Source: Homoserinimonas sp. | GTDB lineage: Bacteria; Actinomycetota; Actinomycetes; Actinomycetales; Microbacteriaceae | NCBI GenBank assembly: GCA_023957835.1 | Contig: JAMLGP010000001.1 | Span: 2,010,418-2,074,417 of the forward strand | Length of the DNA stretch: 64,000 nt | Direction of reading: 5' to 3' | Part shown: positions 53,714 to 62,018 of the stretch, one piece after another | Layout: every line of letters starts with the position of its first letter | Numbering within the stretch: the stretch's first letter is position 1 | Made by a program: the position numbers and the translations under genes | Notes under the pieces: generated by a model | The model's database searches: none | Seen by the model: only the letters and a program-made list of their open reading frames with translations | Told to the model about the DNA's origin: nothing

Positions 53714-54979
53714 ATGAGAATACTTCTGGTTGGAGCAGGCGGCGTCGGCAACGCTATCGCCAAGATCGCGGCGCGGCGATCCTTCTTTGAGACCATGATC
53801 GTGAGCGACTACGACCTCGCCAGGGCCGAGTCCACGATTGCCTGGATCGAGTCAAAGCACGGACCGCAGAACGGGCGATTCGTGGCCGCTCGAATAGACG
53901 CATCCGACCCGGACAGCGTCTCCGAAGTCGCAAGGCAACACAGCGCCAGCCACGTGATGAATGCGGTAGAGCCGAAGTTTGTGCCGTCGATTTTCGCTGG
54001 TGCCATCGCGGCGGGGGCCGATTACCTCGACATGGCGATGAGCCTCTCAGAGCCCCACCCGAGCAATCCTTATCAGGAAACAGGAGTCAAGCTCGGCGAT
54101 GACCAGTTCGCTCAGGGCTCTGATTGGGAGAAGGAGGGGCGGCTCGCTCTAGTCGGCATCGGCGTGGAGCCCGGAATGTCAGACGTCTTCGCCAGATACG
54201 CCGTCGACCATCTGTTCAGCGAAGTCGAAGAGCTCGGAGTCAGAGACGGGGCGAACCTTGTGGTTCGGGATGACGCCGGCAACGAAATCTTCGCGCCGTC
54301 GTTCAGCATCTGGACCACGATCGAAGAGTGCCTCAACCCGCCGGTCATTTGGGAGAAGGAGCGCGGCTGGTACACAACTGAGCCGTTCAGCGAGCCGGAG
54401 AACTTCGAATTCCCCGAGGGCATCGGCGTAGTCGAATGCGTCAATGTCGAGCATGAAGAAGTGCTGCTCATGCCTCGCTGGCTGCCGGCAAAGCGAGTGA
54501 CCTTCAAGTACGGACTCGGCAACGAGTTCATCGGCATCCTCAAGACTCTCAATCAGCTCGGCCTCGACAAAACTGTGCCGATCAGAGTGCGCTCTGCAGA
54601 CGGGCCGGTAATGGTCGCGCCTCGGGATGTCGTGGCAGCCGCCCTGCCTGATCCGGCAACGATCGGCCCGAGAATGACCGGCAAAACCTGCGCCGGAGTC
54701 TGGGTCACCGGAACCGGAAAGGACGGCAAGCCCCGCTCAAGCTACCTCTACCACGTGAGCGACAACGAGTGGACCATGGCCGAGTACGAGAGTCAGTGCG
54801 TCGTCTGGCAAACCGCCATCAACCCGGTAATCGCGCTCGAGCTGCTTTCGACCGGAGTGTGGTCGGGAACAGGGGTGCTGGGTCCGGAAGCCTTCGACGC
54901 GAAGCCGTTCCTCGATCTAATGGCCGCCCCGGAGGCTGAAGGCGGCTACGGTCAGCCCTGGGGGATCAAGGAACTGTAG
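53714..54979 (+). CDS. Saccharopine dehydrogenase family protein
   Basis: 421-aa NAD(P)-binding protein. ILLVGAGGVGNAIAKIAARR is the Rossmann loop, followed by ASHVMNAVEPKFVPSIFAGAI, AGADYLDMAMS and GIGVEPGMSDVFARYA. Such proteins include saccharopine, carboxynorspermidine and related opine-type dehydrogenases; the exact substrate cannot be assigned. ATG 53714 lies 6 nt after TAGCTT, so the mRNA is probably leaderless even though the MFS gene is close. Its last 28 nt overlap the convergent PucR gene. Confidence 0.8.
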   Translation: MRILLVGAGGVGNAIAKIAARRSFFETMIVSDYDLARAESTIAWIESKHGPQNGRFVAARIDASDPDSVSEVARQHSASHVMNAVEPKFVPSIFAGAIAAGADYLDMAMSLSEPHPSNPYQETGVKLGDDQFAQGSDWEKEGRLALVGIGVEPGMSDVFARYAVDHLFSEVEELGVRDGANLVVRDDAGNEIFAPSFSIWTTIEECLNPPVIWEKERGWYTTEPFSEPENFEFPEGIGVVECVNVEHEEVLLMPRWLPAKRVTFKYGLGNEFIGILKTLNQLGLDKTVPIRVRSADGPVMVAPRDVVAAALPDPATIGPRMTGKTCAGVWVTGTGKDGKPRSSYLYHVSDNEWTMAEYESQCVVWQTAINPVIALELLSTGVWSGTGVLGPEAFDAKPFLDLMAAPEAEGGYGQPWGIKEL

Positions 54980-56469
54980 GTTCCGGATTCAGTAATGAGC
55001 TTCCTGGCCTGAAGAGCGAAGCTCAGCCTGAGTCTGGCCCTCGGATCGTGCAGGTCAACCGCGATTAGTTCCGCTATTCGAGCCATTCGGTGCTTCATTG
55101 TGTTGTAGTGAATGTAAAGCCTGCGGGCGGCGTCGGCTGCATTTCCGGTACCGAGAAACATTTCCAGGGTTGAACAAAGGTCGGAGCCATTCGACTTGTC
55201 TGCGTCGATGATGGGGCCGAGTTCCCGCTCAATGTGCTCCTGCAGTAGATCCGGCGGAACCGAGAGGATCAGTCGTTCAAGAGTCAGCAAATCGTGTCGG
55301 ACGTTGATTCTTCCTGTGGCCTGTGCAATTGCCAGGGACTCCCAGGCCGCCGTGTGTGAGGCGTTCAATTCGTGAGCGGAGTTCGCAAGGCTACCCGTCG
55401 CTATGGTCACGTTTCCGCCGCCCAGTCCGTGCAAAGCCTCACGCCATCTTGCGGCAGTTTTCCAGGGCTGTCCGTCATCCGGGAGCTTGGCGACCGGAAC
55501 TATCGCGACCACTTCACGACCTCGAGCCCAGGAGAGGGCGCCTCGAGGAAGCTCGGTCAAGGCAGCTTTGGCGACTGCCGCATCCGGAATCTCCGATTCA
55601 ACCCGCGCGAGCACTACCGCATGAGGCGAGCGGAAGTCCCAGCCGAACAGGCGAGAACGCTCACGCAACAGGGAATCGTCAACTGCCTTGCCGGTTACCA
55701 GTTCTTCCAGAAACAACACTCGCATCTGACGGTCGAGCTCAAGACTCGCGAGTGCCTGAGCTATGTGCATTCCTGCGGCGAAGCATGCCTGACGAACCAG
55801 TCGCCGCTGTCCCAGAGTCGGTTCTGTCCGTCCGTCCACTTCAATTCGACCGCGTTCGATGCCGCCTACTGTAACCGGGAACAACCAGGGGCTGGATTCG
55901 GATTCTCGCTCCGGCTCTCCCCCCTGCCCGAGCAGTGTCCCCTCGCGATCCACGATCCGCACTTCGCGATCGAGGGCTCCGGCCAGGGTGCGGGCAATTT
56001 CCATCAGGCCTCCACCAGCGAGGGCCACTCCGGTCAGGCGTTCGCGAATTGCCTCGGCTCCTGCAGGCTCGGCGCCGTACTCGGTTAGTACTACAGCAAG
56101 AACCGCGCCGATCACCTCATTGAACGAAGTGTCCTCAGCGAGAATTACTACCGGAAAGTCGATTTCGTCGGCGGCTTTCAAAGCCTCGTCCGGAAGGTTC
56201 TCAAGATAGCGGCCCGTCTTGACTGCGAGGGCGGCTAAACCGAGCCTTGCCAGAGTTCGAACGAGTACAGCGAGGTCTTCCGGATGTTCGCGCAGCGGGT
56301 ATGCGGTTGTTAGCAGCAATTCTCCGGGCTTCACGAAGGATTCGATGTCCGGAACTTCCATGACGTTGATCCCGGTAACCGGTCTGTTTAGACCACGCAT
56401 TCCTGCGATCACGTAGTTTCCGCGAAGTGCGGGGAGCGTCAAAACTTCGCCGATTGTTATCGCGCTCAT
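54952..56469 (-). CDS. PucR-family transcriptional regulator
   Basis: 505-aa activator-type protein. The N-terminal PucR-like domain has TIGEVLTLPALRGNYVIAG and VPDIESFVKPGELLLTTAYPL. The C-terminal helix-turn-helix includes GNAADAARRLYIHYNTMKHRMARIAEL split near residue 455. PucR proteins control purine, ureide and other nitrogen-compound pathways. It diverges from the allH-fdrA operon and should control it; GTCC-N5-GGAC boxes lie between them. ATG 56469 has AAGGAA upstream. Confidence 0.88.
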   Translation of the reverse strand: MSAITIGEVLTLPALRGNYVIAGMRGLNRPVTGINVMEVPDIESFVKPGELLLTTAYPLREHPEDLAVLVRTLARLGLAALAVKTGRYLENLPDEALKAADEIDFPVVILAEDTSFNEVIGAVLAVVLTEYGAEPAGAEAIRERLTGVALAGGGLMEIARTLAGALDREVRIVDREGTLLGQGGEPERESESSPWLFPVTVGGIERGRIEVDGRTEPTLGQRRLVRQACFAAGMHIAQALASLELDRQMRVLFLEELVTGKAVDDSLLRERSRLFGWDFRSPHAVVLARVESEIPDAAVAKAALTELPRGALSWARGREVVAIVPVAKLPDDGQPWKTAARWREALHGLGGGNVTIATGSLANSAHELNASHTAAWESLAIAQATGRINVRHDLLTLERLILSVPPDLLQEHIERELGPIIDADKSNGSDLCSTLEMFLGTGNAADAARRLYIHYNTMKHRMARIAELIAVDLHDPRARLRLSFALQARKLITESGTYSSLIPQG

Positions 56470-56479
56470 AAGCTTCCTT

Positions 56480-56555
56480 GTCCAAATCGGCCAATACTTG
56501 CTCTCATTATCGTCCAATCCGGACCGGGTTCTAGAAGTGGAGCGAGTTCTACTAT
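56480..56555. promoter_or_regulatory. Candidate PucR boxes and promoter of the ureide operon
   Basis: GTCCAAATCGG (56480-56490) and GTCCAATCCGG (56512-56522) are direct repeats 32 nt apart, three helical turns. The second is also GTCC-N5-GGAC (56512-56524). TACTAT (56550-56555) is the -10, 8 nt before ATG 56564, so the box is centred near -44, as for an activator. A further GTCC-N5-GGAC lies at 56654-56666 inside allH. Confidence 0.5.
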
Positions 56556-56563
56556 TCGTAAGT

Positions 56564-57409
56564 ATGACGACGGTTACAAGGCTTCCGGTGCCACGTCGTA
56601 TGAAATTGGACTCGATGGCGACAGCCAGAAATCTGAAGGTAGCCCAGCAAATCGTCCATCTCGGACAATCCGCGCTTGTCTTCGAGCCAGTTTCCCTGAC
56701 AGGTTCTCAGGATCTGCTTCTGGTTATCACCACCGATCAAGCGGGAACAATGCCGGGCGGAATCAGTCTGGAAAGAACAGACTTTACGCGGCTTCGCCGG
56801 GCGGTAGCCGATCTGGCGAGCGCCCGATTCGACTTTTCCGAATGGCCTGCATCCGGCGCTGGGCTTGAGGCGATTGACCTTTCCGTGCCTCCGCGGGTAT
56901 TTAGTCAGAAGACTCTTGGCCAACTGGCCCGCGAGCTGAGGGAGCTGGCGCCAGTTCGAAATTTGGTTTCCCCCGATCCGATTCGCCGACTCGCTGCCCG
57001 GCTGGCAGCTTCTGCGATCCGCGAAGACGCAAGCGTTGGGCTGCTCTCCCGAATGATAGGAGCGGGGCCGGGTACAACCCCAAGCGGTGATGACGTAATT
57101 GTCGGTGTGCTCGCAGGCTTGCATTCGGGTGGGCTTTTCGAAGCAGCTGCTCGGCTTGGAGACCGGGTTCTCCCACTTCTTTCGGGGACGACTCGAGCCG
57201 GAGCGCATTATCTTAGGTCGGCCGTCGACGGTCGTTTCGGTGAGCATGTTCACCAGGTCCTTCGGAGTCTGGAATTGGATTCAGATCCGAGATTGACGAT
57301 AGCGATCGCGTCCGAATGGGGATCGACCTCTGGAGTGGACTTGTTGCACGGACTAGTTGCCGCGCTTTCAGGAATCAAGAATGCAGAAAAAGTGTGGGAG
57401 GCGGCATGA
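56564..57409 (+). CDS. allH: DUF2877/AllH-like subunit of a carbamoyltransferase
   Basis: 281-aa protein. SLLSRMIGAGPGTTPSGDDVIVGVLAGL, here at about residues 160-187, is the family signature. In E. coli AllH (YlbF) acts with AllF (FdrA) and AllG (YlbE) as oxamate carbamoyltransferase, which splits oxalurate with phosphate into oxamate and carbamoyl phosphate. The two partners follow immediately here. ATG 56564 is chosen because the -10 ends 8 nt before it; a TTG at 56498 would lie upstream of the promoter. It overlaps fdrA by 4 nt. Confidence 0.83.
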   Translation: MTTVTRLPVPRRMKLDSMATARNLKVAQQIVHLGQSALVFEPVSLTGSQDLLLVITTDQAGTMPGGISLERTDFTRLRRAVADLASARFDFSEWPASGAGLEAIDLSVPPRVFSQKTLGQLARELRELAPVRNLVSPDPIRRLAARLAASAIREDASVGLLSRMIGAGPGTTPSGDDVIVGVLAGLHSGGLFEAAARLGDRVLPLLSGTTRAGAHYLRSAVDGRFGEHVHQVLRSLELDSDPRLTIAIASEWGSTSGVDLLHGLVAALSGIKNAEKVWEAA

Positions 57410-58917
57410 CCGCGGGATCTGAATCAACCGGCAACGACACGGTATTGAGCAGTCGGATACTTCAACACTTCTATCGGGACTCGGTTGCTCTAATGGCTAT
57501 CGCATCCGTTACCGAGAAAGAGGAGGGCGTCGTGAGAGTCGGGGCGGTAATGGCTACCCCCGCTAACCTGACAATTCTTGCCGATTCGCAGATGCTGCCC
57601 GAGGGGCTGGATGCCACTCCCGATGATCTTGTCTTTGTCGTTCGTGCTGAGGATGAGGAAACCGCCGCAAAGGCTCTGGACCTGGCTGAAGCCGGCCTGA
57701 CCGCGGTGCAGGATGGCAAAGCTCTCGAAGACGAGAAGCCGGGGACGATCAGAGAGACGGTCGTCGACGCAGCGCGCGACGGGCTAACGCCGAATCTTGC
57801 AACGGTTTCGATCGCCGGTACTTATGCTCCAATCGTCGTAGAGCAATCCCTCCGCAATGGAATGCACGTCTTTTGCTTCTCGGACAACGTCTCGATCGAA
57901 GACGAGGTGCGCTTGAAGACTCTGGCGGCCAGAGATCAGCTGCTTGTAATGGGACCGGACTGCGGGACCGCCATTCTCGACGGGATTCCACTCGGTTTTG
58001 CCAATGTGGTCTCTCAAGGATCGGTAGGGATGGTCGCGGCTTCCGGAACGGGCGCCCAGGAAGTTTCCCGGCTGCTTGATCTTGCGGGTGCGGGAGTTTC
58101 CCAGCTAATCGGAGTCGGCGGCCGCGATCTGTCCGAGAAGGTCGGCGGGATTATGACCGGGGTCGCACTCGACTTTCTGGAAGCAGACGATGAGACAACC
58201 GTGATAGCTGTGGTTTCCAAACCCCCGTCCCCTGCCGTTGCCGAAAAGCTGCTCGACCGGCTCGGTCGGATAGCGGCCACAGGCAAACCGGTTGTCGCCT
58301 GCTTCCTCGGGCTGGATGACAAGGATGCGGAAGGCACGGGAGTCGTCGTGAGAGGCACCCTGGAGGGCGGCGCGATTGCTGCAGCCCGACTCGCTGGCCA
58401 CAAGCTGGACATCACGGATATTAGCGGGTCAGAACCGATCCGCGGAAAAGTACTCGGGCTGTACACGGGAGGCACTCTCGCATCCGAGGCGAAAATACTG
58501 CTGAAGAGGGCAGGAATTGATCACGAGATTCTGGATCTCGGCGACGACCAATACACCGCCGGCAGACCCCACCCCATGATCGAACCTCAAATTCGCGCCG
58601 AGCGGATCATGGAAGCTTCGGCCGAGCCAGGGCTTGGGGTCATATTGCTGGATGTCGTGCTCGGTCACGGAGCAAACAGTGATCCGTCAACTCCGGTTGC
58701 ACAAGCAGTTATGAAGGCTCGAGAGGCAGCTAGAGCCGAGGGGCGTGAACTCCGGTTCGTCGCCTCGGTTTGCGGAACTAAACGAGATCCCCAGGGGCTG
58801 GAGCGACAGAGGAGCATCCTCAAGGACGCGGGGATCATCGTTGCGGAAACCAATGCTTCTGCCGTTCGTTACGTTGTTGCGGCGACTGGAGCGGCCGCTG
58901 CGGAGGGTGAGAAATGA
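57406..58917 (+). CDS. fdrA: FdrA/AllF-like subunit, acyl-CoA-synthetase-fold
   Basis: 503-aa protein related to the alpha/beta fold of succinyl-CoA synthetase. MGPDCGTAILDGIPLGFAN, GMVAASGTGAQEVSRLLD, GVGGRDLSEKVGGIMTG and GLYTGGTLASEAKILL mark FdrA. LLDVVLGHGANSDPSTP lies near the C-terminus. It is the large subunit of the E. coli oxamate carbamoyltransferase set. ATG 57406 has GGAGG upstream and overlaps allH (ATGA). Confidence 0.87.
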   Translation: MTAGSESTGNDTVLSSRILQHFYRDSVALMAIASVTEKEEGVVRVGAVMATPANLTILADSQMLPEGLDATPDDLVFVVRAEDEETAAKALDLAEAGLTAVQDGKALEDEKPGTIRETVVDAARDGLTPNLATVSIAGTYAPIVVEQSLRNGMHVFCFSDNVSIEDEVRLKTLAARDQLLVMGPDCGTAILDGIPLGFANVVSQGSVGMVAASGTGAQEVSRLLDLAGAGVSQLIGVGGRDLSEKVGGIMTGVALDFLEADDETTVIAVVSKPPSPAVAEKLLDRLGRIAATGKPVVACFLGLDDKDAEGTGVVVRGTLEGGAIAAARLAGHKLDITDISGSEPIRGKVLGLYTGGTLASEAKILLKRAGIDHEILDLGDDQYTAGRPHPMIEPQIRAERIMEASAEPGLGVILLDVVLGHGANSDPSTPVAQAVMKAREAARAEGRELRFVASVCGTKRDPQGLERQRSILKDAGIIVAETNASAVRYVVAATGAAAAEGEK

Positions 58918-60311
58918 GCATTTTCAATGAAGGGCTCCAGGTAGTAAATGTCGGCCTGCCTTTGATCGTCGAGGGGGTTCCGAGCGGCCAGGTCACTCAG
59001 CTGGATTGGCGCCCGCCAGCCTTCGGTGATGCAGAGGTTGCCCGACTTGCGCTGGCCCTCGATTCTCCGGAGACGGACGAGGCCAACGCAAACGCAATTG
59101 GGATCGTTCAACGAGTACGACCGCAGCTCACTCGGGTTCGTCCCGCATCAGAAGTAGTACCCGGGATTGCCGACGGCAGAATGCTTCTGCACGCGGGCCC
59201 CCCAATTGAATGGGAGCGGATGTGCGGCCCAATGCGCGGAGCTCTAATCGGAGCAACCCTTTTTGAGAATTGGGCTGAGACTCCTGAGGAGGCGGAGTCC
59301 CTGCTTGACTCGGGTCAGATTAAGGTCGAGCCCTGCCACCATCACGGGGCTGTCGGACCCATGGCGGGAGTGCTCGCCCCTTCGATGCCGGTATTCGTAG
59401 TAACTGATCCGAGCGACGGGAGATTCGCTTTCGCTTCGCTCAACGAGGGCCTGGGAAAGGTGTTGCGGTTCGGTGCCTACGACGAAGAAGTCATCTCGCG
59501 TCTCGTCTGGATGCGCGACATCCTCGGGCCGATTCTTGACCGCACCCTTCAGTCCTTTGGATCAATCGACATAACATCGCTCATCGGCCAGGCCCTCTCA
59601 ATGGGTGACGAAGGGCACAACCGAAACGTTGCAGCGACTTCACTGCTGACTCGAAGGCTCGCTCCAACCATTGCGGCGCTCGAGCCTTCGTCAGATGCGA
59701 TAGCGGTTCTAAATTTCCTTGCCGGAAATGATCACTTCGCACTGAACATCTCGATGGCTTCAGCAAAACTTTCAATGGATGCGGCCCTGGGTATTGACAA
59801 ATCGACTCTTGTGACCGCCATGGCCAGGAATGGGGTGGAGTTCGGGCTGCGGGTAGCCGGAACGGGTGAGCAATGGTTCACGACAGCCGTCGGACCGGCA
59901 GACGGGCTCTTCTTCCCCGGTTACGGACCTGAAGATGCGAATCCGGATCTTGGAGACTCGGCGATTACAGAAACTATGGGTCTCGGAGGCTTCGCGATGG
60001 CAGCCTCACCGGCAATCACCCAGTTCGTTGGCGGCACGCCTTCTGACGCAATCGCTGCGACTCGCTCGATGCGGCGAATAACTCTCGGTCCGCATCCCGC
60101 TTACCCGCTGCCCCCGATGAATTTCACCGGCTCGCCTTCAGGAATTGACGTGTTGAAAGTCCTCGATACCGGAGTGCTTCCGCTGATCAATACCGGTATC
60201 GCGCACAAGACGGCAGGAATTGGCCAGATCGGAGCGGGAATTGTCACGGCACCGCCAGAGGTCTTCCTCAGCGCTGCCAGGGCCCTCGCTAAGGCAAGGG
60301 GGATCGGATGA
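58914..60311 (+). CDS. allG: DUF1116/AllG-like subunit of the carbamoyltransferase
   Basis: 465-aa DUF1116 protein. MCGPMRGALIGATLFENWA near residue 103, PCHHHGAVGPMAGVLAPSMP near 140, GDEGHNRNVAATSLLTRRL near 230 and a C-terminus with GAGIVTAPPEVF are family features. The His-rich CHHHGAVG loop is likely in or near the active site (inference). Its ATG overlaps the fdrA stop, and its own stop overlaps carbamate kinase, which uses the expected product. Confidence 0.87.
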   Translation: MSIFNEGLQVVNVGLPLIVEGVPSGQVTQLDWRPPAFGDAEVARLALALDSPETDEANANAIGIVQRVRPQLTRVRPASEVVPGIADGRMLLHAGPPIEWERMCGPMRGALIGATLFENWAETPEEAESLLDSGQIKVEPCHHHGAVGPMAGVLAPSMPVFVVTDPSDGRFAFASLNEGLGKVLRFGAYDEEVISRLVWMRDILGPILDRTLQSFGSIDITSLIGQALSMGDEGHNRNVAATSLLTRRLAPTIAALEPSSDAIAVLNFLAGNDHFALNISMASAKLSMDAALGIDKSTLVTAMARNGVEFGLRVAGTGEQWFTTAVGPADGLFFPGYGPEDANPDLGDSAITETMGLGGFAMAASPAITQFVGGTPSDAIAATRSMRRITLGPHPAYPLPPMNFTGSPSGIDVLKVLDTGVLPLINTGIAHKTAGIGQIGAGIVTAPPEVFLSAARALAKARGIG

Positions 60312-61312
60312 AGCCTGCTTCGCCTCAGAGAACCGCGCTGATAGCTGTCGGTGGAAACGCACTCGTGCTCGACGGCGAAGCCGGGTCGGTTGAACGCCAG
60401 CTGGAGCGGGCGGCCTCATTCGCGAAGGTTGTGGCCGAACTCTACGAAAGCGGCTGGAGCGTCATCGTCACCCACGGGAATGGCCCGCAGGTCGGCTACA
60501 TTCTGCGAAGAGGTGAACTTGTCGCTCCGGATGCGACCATCGAAGGGCTTCCCGCCCTGCCCCTCTGGCTGGCGGTAGCGGATTCCCAGGGTGGGATCGG
60601 TCACATGCTGGCCCTAGCGATCGACAGCGCTCTTGCTTCAATAGGACTTGATACCAGGGCTGTGGCTGTTCTCACCCACGCGGAAGTGGATGTCGATGAT
60701 CCAGCCTTTGCTCGCCCGACAAAACCCATCGGCGGTTATCTCACACCGGATGTTGCCAGGCGCCGAGTTGCCGAGGAAGGCTGGGCAGTTACCGAGATCA
60801 GTGAAGGCAACTTCCGCAGAGTCGTCGCGAGCCCAATACCGAAGACGATCGTCGAATCCAGCCAGATCAGCGCTCTGGTCGAGTCGGGTGCGATCGTCAT
60901 AGCGGCTGGCGGCGGCGGCATTCCGGTTGCGAGAACCGGGGACTCCTGGCGAGCGATTGATGCAGTGATCGATAAGGATCGCGCTTCAGCCCTTCTTGCG
61001 GCAGAAATTGGAATCGGAAGCCTCGTACTTGTTACCGGGGTCGACGAAGTTTACGTCGACTTCAACCAACCAAGTCAGAGGGCTTTACGCGAGGTCGGTA
61101 TCAACGAACTTAGCGGCTACTTGTCGGAAGGGCAGTTCCCGGCCGGATCCATGGGGCCCAAAGTGCAGTCCGCGATCAACTTCATTGAAGCTGGCGGCAG
61201 CAGGGCAATTATTACTTCGATCGCGCGGCTGCCTGAAGCACTGGAGGGAACAGCCGGAACCATCGTCATGAGGAACGCCAAAGGACTTCCCAAAACGAAA
61301 GAAAGTGAGTGA
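60308..61312 (+). CDS. arcC: Carbamate kinase
   Basis: 334-aa amino-acid-kinase-fold enzyme making ATP from carbamoyl phosphate and ADP. Visible are LIAVGGNALVLDG, VIVTHGNGPQVGYIL, AGGGGIPVARTG, VIDKDRASALLAAEIG, and the C-terminal GSMGPKVQSAINFIEAGG with ITSIARLPEALEGTAGT. In this operon it should capture energy from carbamoyl phosphate released by the AllFGH-type complex, as AllK does in E. coli. No arginine deiminase genes are nearby. Confidence 0.93.
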   Translation: MKPASPQRTALIAVGGNALVLDGEAGSVERQLERAASFAKVVAELYESGWSVIVTHGNGPQVGYILRRGELVAPDATIEGLPALPLWLAVADSQGGIGHMLALAIDSALASIGLDTRAVAVLTHAEVDVDDPAFARPTKPIGGYLTPDVARRRVAEEGWAVTEISEGNFRRVVASPIPKTIVESSQISALVESGAIVIAAGGGGIPVARTGDSWRAIDAVIDKDRASALLAAEIGIGSLVLVTGVDEVYVDFNQPSQRALREVGINELSGYLSEGQFPAGSMGPKVQSAINFIEAGGSRAIITSIARLPEALEGTAGTIVMRNAKGLPKTKESE

Positions 61313-61316
61313 AACG

Positions 61317-62018
61317 ATGAGTAAGGAAATACGAGTTCACGCAGAACCCTACGAATACACCTTCGATCCGAGCCGAGTCGCATTGGTCTGCATCGACTTT
61401 CAGCGCGACTTTGTTGAGGCCGGAGGCTTTGGCGAGTCGCTCGGAAACGACGTTTCGACCTTGCGGGGAACGATCGAACCGACGAGGGCGGTGCTCGACA
61501 AGTTTCGCGCTGAAAGCTGGACGGTAATCCACACGAGGGAAGGGCATCGGGAAGATCTCAGCGACTTATTTCCTTCCAAGCGAGATCGCGGGAATCCCAG
61601 TCTTCGAATCGGCGAAGAGGGACCGATGGGTCGCCTGTTGACCAGGGGCTCAAAGGGCCACGACATCATCCCCGAGCTCTATCCGATCGAGGGAGAAACG
61701 GTAATCGACAAGCCGGGCAAAGGCGCCTTCTACGGAACCGACCTCGAGACGATTCTTCGGGCAGGCGGCAAAACCCATCTCATCCTCACCGGTGTGACTA
61801 CTGAAGTCTGCGTGCAGTCCACTGCGAGAGAGGCGAACGATCGAGGCTTTGAGTGCCTGATTCTCTCCGACTGCACCGGCTCCTACTTCCCCGAGTTTTA
61901 CCGCTCGGCACTCGACATGTTCAAAGCCCAGGGCGGAATCGTCGGCTGGGTAGGGACATCCAAAGACCTCCTCAACGCCGTCAATGCGGCAAACCCTGAG
62001 AATGGAGAAAGCAAATGA
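61317..62018 (+). CDS. Isochorismatase-fold amidohydrolase, biuret-hydrolase-like
   Basis: 233-aa cysteine hydrolase with the triad D27 (CIDFQRDF), K135 (DKPGKGAF) and C165 (GVTTEVCV). The pattern GGFGESLGNDVSTLR, VIHTREGHREDLSD and DCTGSYFPEFYRSALDM closely resembles biuret amidohydrolases, which convert biuret to allophanate and ammonia; related enzymes cleave ureidoacrylate or oxamate-like amides. ATG 61317 is preferred to GTG 61305, which overlaps the kinase gene. The operon supports a carbamoylated substrate. Confidence 0.82.
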   Translation: MSKEIRVHAEPYEYTFDPSRVALVCIDFQRDFVEAGGFGESLGNDVSTLRGTIEPTRAVLDKFRAESWTVIHTREGHREDLSDLFPSKRDRGNPSLRIGEEGPMGRLLTRGSKGHDIIPELYPIEGETVIDKPGKGAFYGTDLETILRAGGKTHLILTGVTTEVCVQSTAREANDRGFECLILSDCTGSYFPEFYRSALDMFKAQGGIVGWVGTSKDLLNAVNAANPENGESK

